Below the pieces are notes generated by a model that was given only the letters and a program-made list of their open reading frames with translations, was not told where the DNA came from and did not search any database. This document shows, piece by piece, positions 35,139 through 46,612 of a DNA stretch of 64,000 nucleotides (position 1 is its first letter; every line of letters begins with the position of its first letter). Position numbers and translations under genes: made by a program. This DNA is from Coix lacryma-jobi var. lacryma-jobi. Its lineage: Eukaryota; Streptophyta; Magnoliopsida; Poales; Poaceae. The stretch spans positions 87,393,845 through 87,457,844 of the forward strand of contig CM019831.1 in NCBI GenBank assembly GCA_009763385.1, given 5' to 3'.

Positions 35139-36042
35139 CCTTGAGAATATAAATGCTAAATTGGAAGATTTCTCATCTGCCTTGAAAAATCAACTTCGCT
35201 TTAATAAGATGTTAGAAACCCAATTAGCTCAACTTGCTGCTATCATACCATCTTTTGAATCTGGCAAAATTCCTGCTAAACCTGACATGGAAACTGCAAA
35301 TATGGTTGAAATAAAATATTTTAACAATTATGAAGATCAAACCATGACTATTAAAAAGGGTGATCCTGGTAGTCCCATAATTAGATGCTCAATTTTTGGT
35401 AAAGTCTTTAAAAATGCCATGTGTGATTTAGGATCGAGTGTGAATATTCTATCTAAAGATTTTTATGAAAACTCATTCTTTCCACCCATGTCATCCACAT
35501 CTGCCTATGTTGTGCTAGCTGATCAATCCACTTGCTATGTAGAAGAAATAGTTAATGATTTACCTGTTCATATTAGAGGTTCTTATGTTCCTGCTGATTT
35601 CATAATACTAGATATGGGAAATAGGAAAGATGTGCCTCTAATCTTAGGTAGACCCATCTTGAACACTGTTGATGCTTGCATATATGTGGGAAGTGGTAAA
35701 ATGCAAATGACATTAGGAGGGAGGAAGGAAATATTCTCCTTTTCCCGTGGTCCCGCATATGCCGCTAACATACAGGTAGCAAAACCCGTTCGTACCAAGA
35801 AGAGGCGCCCAAGAACAAGGTGGAACATAAAGAAAGAACCACCTCCTCCTGAGTTGTGTAATTCACATAACAAAGGAGAGATGCCAAAAGAAGAAGAACC
35901 TGATGAAGTACTGAGAGAAGAAGTGCCCAAGGAAAACAAAGGAGAGGTGCCAAAAGAAGAAGAACCTGATGAAGTACTGAGAGAAGAAGTGCCCAAGGAA
36001 GAAGAAGACCCACCTGATAAGGATGAAATTCCATGGACCTAA
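35139..36042 (+). CDS. Athila gag-protease ORF, C-terminal part
   Basis: This continues the frame of 19750-20792. After a linker (DFSSALKNQLRFNKMLETQLAQL) comes an Athila-type retropepsin with CDLGSSVNILS as the probable active-site triad (D-L-G) and LILGRPILNTVDA downstream. In retroelements this enzyme cleaves gag-pol. The frame then enters an acidic Lys/Glu tail with a perfect-length 22-residue repeat and ends with DEIPWT at 36042. No RT follows in any frame, so the protein ends after protease. With the first part it makes about 648 codons, with no stop or frameshift once the nested element is discounted. Confidence 0.85.
35869..36000 (+). repeat. 66-bp in-frame tandem repeat in the Athila protease tail
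   Basis: Two 66-bp units (35869-35934, 35935-36000) encode two copies of a 22-residue block starting NKGE and ending REEVPKE. One base change turns Met into Val in the second copy. The repeat keeps the frame. Confidence 0.92.
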
Positions 36043-37720
36043 GGTATGGTTTTATTTTTAATTTTTCCCTTCAATTTTCCCTTTTTCGAATAAATAACAT
36101 ATGTCATGCATGAAACTAAAAAAAATCAGTTATCATTAGTTTTATGCATAGGTATATGTTAACTTAGTTAAAATAATAAAATATCATAATAGGATAGTTT
36201 CCCTTTTCACAACATTAGATAGTTTCCCTTTTTAATAAAATGAGAACAAGAGCTCCGACTGAGAAGAAGAAGATCTTTCACCAAGAAAAAGCCAGCTTGG
36301 GGGATTCTCCCACTCCAATAAGGTATGTCTCAAGCCTACACTTTACATTCAGTTCTTAAATTCTATATCTTTTGAATGTCACATGCTTGCCTAAATAACC
36401 ATTCCATGAATCAAATTGATAAAATCTGCTTAAACAAGTTGAAACCTGAATAAGATTTGAAATATGTCATGCAAATGCTATTGTTATGGTTTGAATAACT
36501 GGTCTTATCTAAGTTGTAGCTTTTGTGGGTTGCACATGCTTAAACTGAAATCATGTTTAGTGAATAAAGTTGGTAAGAAATGGAGTAATTCTTTAAACTT
36601 GCTAAGGTGAAATTAGGACCTAATCTGGAGGATTTCTTTTAAAAATTATGAAAACCTTGCTAAAAGTTCCTCCTAGATGTTATCTCATCCCACCACCAGC
36701 CAAATATTTGTTAGTCAAAACCACAAAGAGCTTTGTCTATGTTGAGCTTTGTTAGACCTCATAGATCTTAGTAGAGAAGCTTATCATATCTTTTGAATCA
36801 AGATTCACACACCCACCATAAATTGCCTACTCTCCACTTTGGAAGTTTGCAACCACCAAATAAATTGCTCATTCTCTACACTGGAGATATGCAATACCTT
36901 GCCAAACGTCCCATTGCTAGCCTTATGCTATTCCTACACTGGGAATAAGCATTTCTCTCCCTTTCCCTACTCATTTCAAAAATCCTTTCCTATAGATATC
37001 TGGGGAAATCTAGAGCTAAAAAAAGAGAGAGAGATAAAAAAAAGAGTGAGCAAAGTAGCTCAAGAAAGGACAATGTCCTAAGAAAAAAAAATTGAGCAAA
37101 GTAGCTCAAGAGAGGACTATGTCCTAAGAAAATGTGAGGACACATCTTTTGTCTACTCACTATGTATTAAAAAAAAGAAGACGAGAGAGAGAGAGAATTA
37201 TCATTAGCTCTAGACCCCAGAAATTAACTAGGAAGGATTATGAAATACCTCTCTATACACTTCCACATAACCACACATGCACATCTTGATCAATTTTTAT
37301 GATTTGCTGCTCCTTATGATCTGAGTGTCTAGCTTAGCAATAAACATCAGGCAATTTGCTCATGATTCTTAGCCTACCTATAACTCCACATATCATTCTT
37401 TAGCAATAGGAGAGGCTACATTTTGGCCTAAGTGAGGATTTAAACACCATTGAGTGACTGAGTGAATCTTAGAGGACTTAAGCAAGTTGTTATCTTTTGA
37501 AAACCTTGAAAAACCTCCAGACAAAATCCTAGTCAAACCTAAGCAAGATAAAAGTTTCCCATCTACTAATTATTTCACTCTTGCATGTTCGAAGTGAAAA
37601 GCTATAAGTCCCACATTGCTATGATTTATGATATATGCTAAGTTATTTCTCACTATACAATATGCACTTGCATACATCTTAAGTTGCTATCTATTTCATG
37701 CTCAATGCTTAAACCGCATT
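36043..37720 (+). other. Athila non-coding internal region where pol would be
   Basis: About 1.7 kb of AT-rich sequence without an ORF above 80 codons. It contains a second polypurine-like site AGCTTGGGGGA at 36294-36304 and repeated caaagtagctcaaga/ggac-atgtcc words near 37050-37130. No RT, integrase or envelope-like reading frame is detectable. Confidence 0.7.
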
Positions 37721-37740
37721 GTTGCTCGAGGACGAGCAAC
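37721..37740 (+). other. Perfect hairpin upstream of the Athila polypurine tract
   Basis: GTTGCTCG and CGAGCAAC (8-bp arms) flank AGGA. It ends 4 bases before the polypurine tract. The same word is familiar from other grass Athila/Tat elements (from memory), so it may have a role in plus-strand priming or RNA folding. Confidence 0.8.
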
Positions 37741-37743
37741 AGG

Positions 37744-37759
37744 TTAGCTTGGGGGAGCT
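37744..37759 (+). other. Athila polypurine tract
   Basis: TTAGCTTGGGGGAGCT abuts the 3' LTR start TGTTGATGG. It is the usual plus-strand priming site. Confidence 0.88.
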
Positions 37760-39646
37760 TGTTGATGGTCCTTAAACACCTGTTTTACCATCAACATTTT
37801 ACCCTAAAATTCACCAAAAAGGCATGAAATGTAGTCAAATAGGTTTCAAACTAACCAAATTCCACATGTCCATAGATTTTTATTTGAATGCAGGATTTGG
37901 ACCAAATTTGGAGAATGGACCCACCAGGAGACGAGCCCACTCACCAGGACCCATTTGGGCCTGAGTGGGGTGGCGCCCGCCACCCAAATGTGGCGCCCGC
38001 CAACCAGGGGTGGCGCCCGCCACCCAAATGTGGCGCCCGCCACATGGAGAGGCCCAACTCTCCCCCTTTGCCACGTCACCGATCCGTGTGACCATCCCAA
38101 GGCCAAATCTTGGCCCTTGGTCACTAGGTCAGTGGCATCGGATGGCTCAGGAGGGAGTGGCGTGGATCAAGGCTGAATGACGGTTACTCAGACATGCAAC
38201 CAACCTAACCACCGCCTCTATGGAGCTCCTGGATGCTGTTGAAGCAGAGGCGGTGCATCCAACGGTGGTGGGGGTGGCGGCCGCCACCTAGGGCTGGTGC
38301 CCGCCACTAGGGTTTGCCCTAGGTCGGCTGGCTGCCCCCTATAAATAACCCCCTCACTCACTTGGGCTATAAATACCCCTCTGAGGCATCACCTCATTCA
38401 CATCCCACACCACACCAAGAAGCAACACAAGCAAGAGAGGCAGAGAGCAAGTTAGAAGCTCAGAGAGCTTAGGCAATTAGGTTGGCTAGTAGAGAGAGTA
38501 TAGCTCTAGTGCCCTCGCTACAGCGTGGCTCTTAGTTTAGCACAGCTCAGCCTAAGTCTCTAGTAAAAGTAGCGTAGAGCTTGCTAAGAGAGAAGCGGGT
38601 GCGAGCGACTGGTATCGGAGGTCGGATGATTTCCCGGCATCTGTGGTCTGGTTTGCTCTCTTGTATCTCAGGTACATTTATCTTTATCCCAGTATTATTT
38701 TAAACATTACTTTCAGTATTACTTTCAGTATTACTTTATCAAGTACCTTGACTGTGACCTAGCTAGCCTACAGTTCAATTCACTTAGCCATAGTAGTTAA
38801 TCTCTAGTGTGCTTAGTGATTGATCTTTGCCAATAGGTTGCTTAGTTAGTTTATTGTTTATCTTATTAAGTCAAGTATTTGCTCTGACGTCCGCAAGGGT
38901 GTCTCTATTCAAAGCTAGGGTAGAGATAGTTAGAATATAGTTAAGCGTGGTGCTTAGTTATAGACTTACCTTCAAATACGGCTGGACCCCCGGATAGCTG
39001 TGGTAGCAAGCAGGTGGTGACAGCCCTGTGCGCCTTGAATTCCACCACGTAGTTGGCCCAGTTTAACAGTAAGGCTCGTTGTGCTAGCGTTCAACCTAAG
39101 TAAGTGGTAAAGGCTAGTACGCCTCGGTACTTGACAATATAGGGATAAAACTTTACTTAACTTAGTTGCTTTATTGTCTTTTGCCTGTCTTGCTTCTTAG
39201 TTATCTTGTTTCGCAGTTATCTTGCTTTGTAGTTATCTAGGAGTAGTTAGTTAGTTATATTAGTTACCTTTAGTTATCCTATTCGCCCTATCCACCTATC
39301 CATCCACCTTACCTTACCATACATTTCATCCTTACCTATCCACCCACATATTCTTTCTAGCCTTCCATCCCCTCTTTTTCCTTTTCCCTTTTCTTCGACT
39401 CTCATCCCCTTCCTTGACTCGACTCATACACCACCCTAGCCTTCCCTTGGGATCAAATAAATTGACAACTGGTACTCCCAGGCGAAGTGCTACTACGATA
39501 GTTCTATGCGCTTGCAGAATCTCCTCTTGGTAGATTGCATTCTCGCTAGCTAGCTCCTACTAGTGTCGGGACTGACAACCCTGCTTGGCATTAGTAGATA
39601 GCTGCTTTAGTTACCCTATCCTAGGTGTAGCTAAGACCTACCAACA
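37760..39646 (+). repeat. Athila 3' LTR
   Basis: It is a 1,887-bp LTR. It is exactly 42 bp longer than the 5' LTR because of two extra copies of a 21-bp ccacccaaatgtggcgcccg-type repeat near 37980-38042. It is otherwise collinear and ends ACCAACA before the GGCCT duplication. Confidence 0.93.
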
Positions 39647-39651
39647 GGCCT

Positions 39652-39808
39652 CAAAACCCAGCAGAGGTTCCTATGTGGAATGGGACGACGCGTGGCGGCA
39701 TCGCGATGCTTGAGTCGAGGCGAAGCTAGCGGTGAGAAGGCTCGGTGGTCATTGAGACGACACACGGTGGGATCCTGGAGCTTGTGTTGTGGCGAGGCGA
39801 AGGATGAG
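39652..39808 (+). repeat. SIRE-III left LTR, piece 2 of 3
   Basis: This 157-bp stretch lies between the Athila target duplication and the SIRE-I element. It joins the end of piece 1 (rebuilding the tttgggcct|caaaaccc hairpin) to the start of piece 3. It ends with the ATGAG copy that flanks SIRE-I. Confidence 0.85.
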
Positions 39809-40212
39809 TGAAGGACCGAGAATGCAATAGCAAGGCGACCAGAGGGGGGATGAATGGGAGCTCAAAAATTTCTCTCGAAACTTCGGCCTTTATCCCACAA
39901 ATCAACCCCCAAAAGCTTCGACCGAAACCGTGATGCCCACGACCCTTGGAAGAGGGTGGATGATCCCTAGGATCACAGCGAGGCACCACAAAACGATAGC
40001 AAGTCAAACGCCAAAAGACACCGGCACAAGTTCGACCCCTAAAAACCAAGTCCCGAACGTAGATCGAAGGCTACGTCGAGAAATCCCCAAATACCAATGC
40101 TAACAAGTAGCAAAGATACCTAGAGAGGTTCCTTGGTCAACTCTAGGGCCAAACGAGAAGTCCGGAAACCAAGCGAAGAAGCCGGGAGAGCAAACACACT
40201 AAAACTCAACAA

Positions 40213-40495
40213 GCAGCCAACTCGCGGACTCTCCGGGGTTCAGACCGCGGACTGTCTGCCCAACGGCGGACTGTCCGGGCTCAGGTGGCGGACTGTCCGC
40301 CGGCCAAAAGAGTGAAACAACAACGTTGCTGAACAGCTCCTAGACGCTTCCCGGACTGTCCGCGACTTAGTACTGCGGATTGTCCGCGGGTGTTCTGAGT
40401 CAGCTCCAACAACGCGGAGTCAGGCCACTGGTCAGGCCGACCCCGATGCGCGGACTGTCCGCCGGTCAGGTGGCGGACTATCCGCGACCGACCAG
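40213..40495. repeat. GCGGACTGTCCGC palindrome array (SIRE-I LTR)
   Basis: About ten copies of the odd palindrome GCGGAC-T-GTCCGC or derivatives (CGGACTGTCTGC, CGGATTGTCCGC, CGGACTATCCGC). In element orientation they lie downstream of the expected TATA position, in the leader. A homologous array is in the other LTR at 49713-49975. I recall similar CCGGACAGTCCGG words in other grass LTRs. Confidence 0.8.
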
Positions 40496-41278
40496 AGAGG
40501 GCTATTTTGAACGCCTCTCTCCCAAATCTCTCCAAATCCAATTCAACTGAAAATCCCTAGTTCCCAAACTTGGAGAAGATGATCAGGAGGTAGTTAGGAG
40601 ACTATCCCCAAGAAATCATCCGCTCAAAACAATCCAATCAACGGGAATTTAAAAGGGAAGAAGTATGAACGGAAAAGCACCACAAAAATGAAATCAACCC
40701 GATCAACTTGTTCGTGAGGAGTTAGATGAATTCCTTCGGTGGAAATGTTCTCCTCACTATAAAGAACAAGTTGATTCAAACGGATTTTGAAAAGATGCAG
40801 TAGAGAGGGAGATCGAGTGACGGGAAAATTGCGGAGAAACGAAGAATGCGAAGAACACGAACAAAACGCGAATCAACACATCGATCTGCAACCGTGTGGC
40901 TACCACACGCTACAACAGTGAGATTACGGTCTCACTTCCTCAAAATCTCCAGTACACAGAGGTATGGTTCTCTGCGGATCTCAGTTGCTACAGTAGGGGA
41001 TTGGGAGAGCAGGAAAACCTAGAAGGCAAAGAGCAAAATGACTGAGATAGTTTGGGAGGTGGGTGTCAACCCCTACTTATCCTAATTCTAATTCCCACTC
41101 TACCCCTAACTAATTACAGAGTGAACCAGCTAAACCCTAGGGTTATTCTGGACCAACTCATGGTAGGTGGTGATCCAATGGCCACGCCCGCATAACTGGT
41201 AGCGTTGCCTCGACAGAACCTCACCGATTGCCGCCACGTGCCGCCACCGCTCTGCTTGTCCTTTTCACGAACTTTGCC

Positions 41279-41542
41279 CCCGGTTTTGTGGCTGAAACCG
41301 GGAAACCTGTCTTCACGACCAACCCCCGGTTTTGTGGCCCAAACCGGGAAACCAGCCATCCATCGCCTAAGTTTTGTGGCCCAAACTCAGAAACCCGCCA
41401 GCGCCCAGGTTTTGAGGCCCAAACCTAGAAACCATCCTCAGCCCGAGTTTTGTGGCCCAAACTTGGAAACCGGCCGCACCCAGGTTTTGAGGCCCAAACC
41501 TGGAAACCGTCCACTCGATGGTTTTTCTGTGGCTCAACCATC
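41279..41542. repeat. Seven-hairpin array in the SIRE-I LTR
   Basis: The hairpins are at 41279-41302, 41325-41348, 41367-41390, 41405-41428, 41443-41466, 41480-41503 and 41517-41542. Each has 7-8-bp arms (CCCGGTTT/AAACCGGG, CCAGGTTT/AAACCTGG, CCGAGTTT/AAACTTGG, GATGG/CCATC) around a loop related to TGTGGCCC or TGAGGCCC. The arms differ between hairpins but remain complementary, with a few single mismatches. Confidence 0.85.
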
Positions 41543-41851
41543 AAATCGATGCCGTAGAGGGGATGCACCGCCCATGCACCCCGTCCACACACAAGTCTTC
41601 GCTCATCGCTGTCCCAGGCTGTCAGCCACCACAGCTGATCCTCAAGCCACCAGTCCCTCAGTCCAAGCCTCACGTCCGCCCTTCGCCACTCTCTGTCCAT
41701 CGGCACGGCACGTCTCTACTTGACCTTCACCTTGCCTTCGATCACTGTATCCGTGCTCGACACCTGCAGAACACAAGCCAAAGAACATGCGCATTATCCC
41801 AGTTGACAATCACTCATCACTCGAGACTCGGTATACACCCATGTATCCGCA

Positions 41852-41863
41852 ATCTCCCCCTTG
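41852..41863 (-). other. SIRE-I polypurine tract
   Basis: The minus strand reads AAGGGGGAGAT directly before the LTR start TGCGGATAC. This is the normal plus-strand priming site and is the piece missing from SIRE-II. Confidence 0.88.
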
Positions 41864-43367
41864 ATGAGTGCATTGTCAACTACCAACACAAATCATAATG
41901 GAATAGAGGAAGGGAGAAAGAAGGAGAGAGAACTCGACCAAATGATCCAAAAGCATAGCAAAGCCGAAGAAGGTCAAGTGGAAAGAGCAAGACAACTTGG
42001 TCCCCAAAGACATGGGCAATGGCTCGACGCAACCAAGCAAAGCAAAGCTAGCCCTCAAGAAGAGGTAGAACAGGCTCAACACCACTAGCGAGAAAGCTCG
42101 ATACCAATTGAAATACCAATTGAAATTCAAGCAGAATAGAGCTAGCCCTCAAGAAGAGGCAGAACGGGCTCAACACCGCTAGCGAGAAAGCTCGATACCA
42201 ACTGAAAAGCACAAAGGCAAAGGCGCTAGTCCCTCAGGAGGCAAAGGCTCAACACAACTAGCTACCAAAAATGCTCCGAACCAATTGGAAAAGTCAAAAT
42301 CCGAGCCAGCTCAGACTCCCCCTCCAGTAGTGCACACAACCAAGATAAGATTTCCCCCTTATGATTTGACAAAATTATCCCCCTTAGTTGAAAATGCACT
42401 ATCAAGTATCTCACCTCCAAATGCATATGAGTTAAAATGCAAGTTAGCAGCTTCAGGAATATAGTCGATAGAATGAGAAGATGCTCGACAAAATGCTGAT
42501 CCGATGACTCAACAATATGCACAGAATGCTAGCAAAAGCTCAAACTGATAACCAAATACGAAATCTGAATATTGGAGCAGAATGAGCAGTTTTCAGCCAA
42601 AAAGGTATTCACCATCAAAATAGCACTAAACATGTATAGACAGGAAGTCAAACAAGTGCTAAACATGTATACAAGGTGAACTACCCCTAGCAAGGTTCAA
42701 TCATCATGTTATAGAATGAAACATAGACTTGTGTATTCAAATTTTATCGGAGTTGCAGCGGTTAAATTATACAAGTTCAAATTTCATCATGTGATTGCGA
42801 GAGGTTGAATGCTTGTCATTGCCTAACTTTTCAACTGTGCGAAGCCTATGCAGAAGCAATCAAAAGCTTAACGCAACAGTTTCGGTCATACACTACACAG
42901 CTCAAGTTTAACTCAAAGTGCAATGAGAGACAGTCTCGATACTATGATGTGTTGACAAGCAATCCCATCTCGATCTTTCCAATTCACTTAACTTGGTTCA
43001 AATTTAAAACAGAATATGAACATACCAAGCAAGTGAATGACTCAGAACTAGAGAGATAGCAACCTAGCATATATGAATAGCACAAGTGATTTCAACATAT
43101 TCTGCACATGCTAGTTGCATATCTCAATGGTGAACATTTTCAAGTTTTATGTTCATTAAGCAAATTCACCATTCATAAAATAGCTCAGCTCACAACATGT
43201 ATCAGTGATCAGAAAGAGCATAAGCTACAAGCACCATCATAAAGCATCGGAGCATATACTATACAGAGCATAGTCACATTCTAAAGATTATATACATGAA
43301 GCTCTGAATGTAAATATGCAAGATGAAATGCAAAGATGCATGATGAAACCAATTGAAAGAAAAAGAG
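41864..43367 (-). other. SIRE-I non-coding tail between RNase H and polypurine tract
   Basis: About 1.5 kb without a supported ORF. It is conserved in SIRE-II (60605-62021), so it is an ancestral part of the family. It includes three tandem units near 42046-42291 and polypurine-like runs near 42320-42400. I find no envelope-like ORF here. Confidence 0.75.
42046..42291 (-). repeat. Tandem repeats with primer-site-like words in the SIRE-I tail
   Basis: Units at about 42046-42139 and 42140-42221, with a more diverged unit at 42222-42291, share gctagccctcaagaagagg, ggctcaacacc and agaaagctcgatacca. On the minus strand they contain AATTGGTATCGAGC, one indel away from the primer site region AATTGGTATCAAAGC. 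Confidence 0.75.
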
Positions 43368-46300
43368 TCAGTCTATAATACACGAACCAAAATGTTTCCC
43401 CCATTTAAAGGGGAAACACACACCAAGCTCACCTCTAAACCTAGCAAAAGTTGATTGGTCTAAAGGCTTGGTGAAAATATCAGCCAACTGATGATGAGTA
43501 TCGACATGGCGAAGGTCGATATCACCCTTCTCATAGTGGTCTCGCAAGAAATGAAAGCACACATCAATGTGTTTGGTCTTAGAATGCAGCACGGGGTTCT
43601 TAGCAACGCTAATAGCACTCGTGCTGTCACAAAGCAAAGGAACGCGAGAAAAGCTCAGACCAAAATCACGCAAAGTGGCCATCATCCAAAGCAACTGGGA
43701 ACAACAGCTAGCCGCAGCAACATACTCAGCCTCCGTGGTAGACTGGGCGACACTAGACTTCTTGCGAGAAGACCACGATACAAGAGAAGAACCAATAAAC
43801 TGACAAGTCCTAGAAGTGGACTTGCGCTCAAGTCGGCAACCGACAAAATTGGCATCAGAATAACCGCAAAGGGAAAGGATGGAGGAAGCAGAGTACCAAA
43901 TCCCAAACTCAGGTGTGAAGCATAAGTACCTCATAATGCGCTTGACCGCCTGACGGTGAGAAGTGCGCGGCGACGACTGAAATTGCGCGCAAAGACACAC
44001 CGCGAACTGAATGTCCAGGCATGTCGCCGTCAGGTACAACAGCGACCCGATCGTACTCTGGTACTCTTTTTGGTCCACAGCTTCTCCATCCTTATCTGCA
44101 TCCAGGGCCATCGTGGTCGACATGGGTGTTGGAAGAGGCTTGGCCTCACCCATATCGAATTTCTTCAGGATATCCTTGGTATACTTACCCTAGTGCACAA
44201 ACGTTCCCTCTCGAGATTGCTTGATTTGCAACCCAAGGAAAAACGTCAACTCGCCCATCATGCTTATCTCAAACTCCCTGCTCATAGTGTCTGCAAACTT
44301 GGCAACCAAAGCGTGAGAAGAACCACCGAAAATGATATCATCCACGTAAATCTGGACCAAGAGAGTGTCATTGCCTTGCTTGAGGAAAAAAAGCGTTTTA
44401 TCCACACATCCCATTTTAAAACCCTTAGCCAGCAAAAAAGTTTTCAACCTATCATACCAGGCTCTAGGGGCTTGTTTCAAACCATATAAAGCTTTGTGAT
44501 GTTTAAAAACATGGTTTGGAAACTTGGGATTTTTGAAACCGGGGGGTTGTTTCACATACACCTCCTCTTCTATGTAGCCGTTTAGGAAGGCACTCTTGAC
44601 ATCCATTTGAAAAAGTTTAAACCCTTTGGATGCAGCAAAAGCCAAGAGAATCCTAATTGCCTCCAAACGAGCTACAGGAGCAAAAGTCTCCTCATAGTCT
44701 ATCCCCTCCTTCTTACTATACCCCTGGGCTACAAGTCTGGCCTTGTTTCTTACAACATGGACATCTTCTCCTTGTTTGTTTTTGAAAACCCATTTTGTCC
44801 CAATAGGGTGACACTCAGGAGGAAGAGGAACAAGAACCCAAACCCGATTTCTCTCAAAGTTTTCAAGCTCCTCATGCATGGCATTGACCCAATCTGGATT
44901 AGATAAAGCGTGTCCAACATCTCGGGGTTCAAAATCAGCAACAAATGCAGAATGCGCAAAGTGAGAGATTTGTTGTGACCTAGACCGAGTGACATGTTCG
45001 CCGCTGCTGTCGATCATCTATTGAGGCGGGTGTTGGCGCTGAATGTGTCGTGGCGCCTTTCGAGCTGAAGAGACCTCCCCCTCAACAGCAGTTGGTGCCT
45101 CCTCAGGGTACAAAAGGTACCGCTCGAGGTGGCGGATCCCACGGCCCCCAAGTAGTCAAAGAAGAAGGATCGGGGCCGTGAGTGGTAGTAGAGGCCGCTC
45201 TTTGCGGCACAAAAGGTGGAGGTGGTGCTAGGTCATCCATCCCTTCAGCACCCTCGTCCTCATCATCAAAAACAGGCTCGCCAACCTCATGATCACCTGC
45301 ACGCTCAAAACGAGAAGAAGGACAAACCATGGTCTCGTCGAAGGTGACATCGAATGTCTCCATGACTCGGTTAGTATCAAGGTTAAGTACATGATATGCA
45401 CGAGTATGAGTGCCATAACCTAGAAATAAACCGTCAGAAGAACGAGACTCAAACTTGTCCAGGTTGTCATTCTTGAGTATAAAATAGTGGCAACCGAAAA
45501 CTCTAAAATAACTTACTTTGGGTTGTTTTCCAAAACGCAACTCATAAGAAGTCTTTTTCAAGAAAGCTCAGAGAAAAATGCGATTGGAAATGTAGCAAGC
45601 AGTGCTCATAGCTTCGGCCCAATATCGCCTAGGAGTCCTATGCTCATCGAGCATCATCCTGGCCATCTCAACAAGGGTCCGATTCTTTCTCTCTACAACA
45701 CCATTCTGTGGCGGTGTGTAGGGGGAAGAAAACTGATGCTCTAAACCCAAAGAGTTACAAAACTTCTCAAAATCCGAGTTCTTAAACTCAGAACCATTAT
45801 CACTACAAATAGCTCGCATTGAGTTCAAAGGGAACTCATTCTGAAGACGCAAAATCAGATTGCGAGCAAAAGTGAAAGTCTCAGTCTTCTCAGTCAAAAA
45901 GAAGACCCACGAATATCTCGAAAAATCGTCAACAACAACAAGCACGTACCACTTCCCCCAACCGAGCTCACCCGAGCCGGACCAACAAGGTCCATGTGTA
46001 AAAGCTCTCCCGGGCGCTTGGTCATGACATGAGTCACTGGATGGTGGGGAGCGGCAACCATCTTCCCATGTCTACAAGAATGGCAAACAAGATCCTTCTC
46101 CATGCACAACTTGGGCAATCCTCGGATTAGGCCAAGTGAACTAAGCCTTGCAAGCAAGTCGAAGCTCAAATGTCCTAGTCTCCTATGCCACTTCCAAAGA
46201 TCAGAGGAGGAAGGTCCAGCCAAAAGACAACAAGAAACTCCAAATGACTTCGAGAAATTCGCACGAAAGACTTTCCCAAAGGGCGAAATCAAACACACAA

Positions 46301-46607
46301 GATTGCCCTGAGGATCCAAAATACGACTGAGATTCGGCTTAAAACGAATCTCATAGTCATCATCGAAAAGTTGCAAAACAGAAAGAAGGTTAAAATGCAA
46401 GTTAGAAACAAGAGCAACATCGCGCAACACAAAGTGCTCATTAACTCACACCGACCCACGAGACAACACTTTACCTTTGCTATTGTCGCCGAAGGTGATA
46501 AACTCCTTTCCAGCGACCGGACTAAGACTGGAGAACCACTTGGCGTTTCCGGTCATGTGTCTCGAACAGCCGGAATCCACCAACCAAACGTTCTCCAATC
46601 GTTTTAC
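43368..46607 (-). pseudogene. SIRE-I pol: protease, integrase, RT, RNase H
   Basis: Read on the minus strand, the protease motif VDSGCSRHMT comes first. Then come the HHCC zinc region (HRRLGHLS, CHSCRHGK), the integrase core (VVVDDFSRYSW, SDNGSEF, PPQNGVVERK), RT (GTKWVFKNKQ, QMDVKSAFLNGY, LYGLKQAPRAWY, IYVDDIIFG with both Asp intact) and RNase H (YSDANFVGC, STTEAEYVAA). The order IN before RT marks copia. Breaks: TGA 46446-46448, a frameshift near 45955, TGA 45568-45570, stops and a frameshift between about 45020 and 45103, TAG 44190-44192. The last ORF ends at 43368. Confidence 0.9.
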
Positions 46608-46612
46608 CTACA

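Larger units (their letters stand above)
17718..39646 (+). mobile_element. Athila-type gypsy element, non-autonomous (gag-protease only)
   Basis: Both LTRs start TGTTGATGGTCCTTAAACAC and end CCTACCAACA or CTACCAACA. The flanks carry an exact 5-bp duplication GGCCT at 17713-17717 and 39647-39651. The primer site is tRNA-Asp-like, and the polypurine tract is TTAGCTTGGGGGAGCT. The internal region encodes an Athila-type gag and a retropepsin, then about 1.7 kb of non-coding sequence. No RT, RNase H or integrase is present. Without the nested Tekay-like element (and one copy of its target duplication) the length is 7,583 bp, well short of a typical full Athila of roughly 10-12 kb. Confidence 0.93.
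39809..41851 (-). repeat. SIRE-I 3' LTR (left)
   Basis: It begins TGAAGGACCGAGAATG on the plus strand and ends ATGTATCCGCA, that is TG...CA. It carries a CGGACTGTCCGC-type palindrome array (40213-40495) and a seven-hairpin array (41279-41542). Confidence 0.92.
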
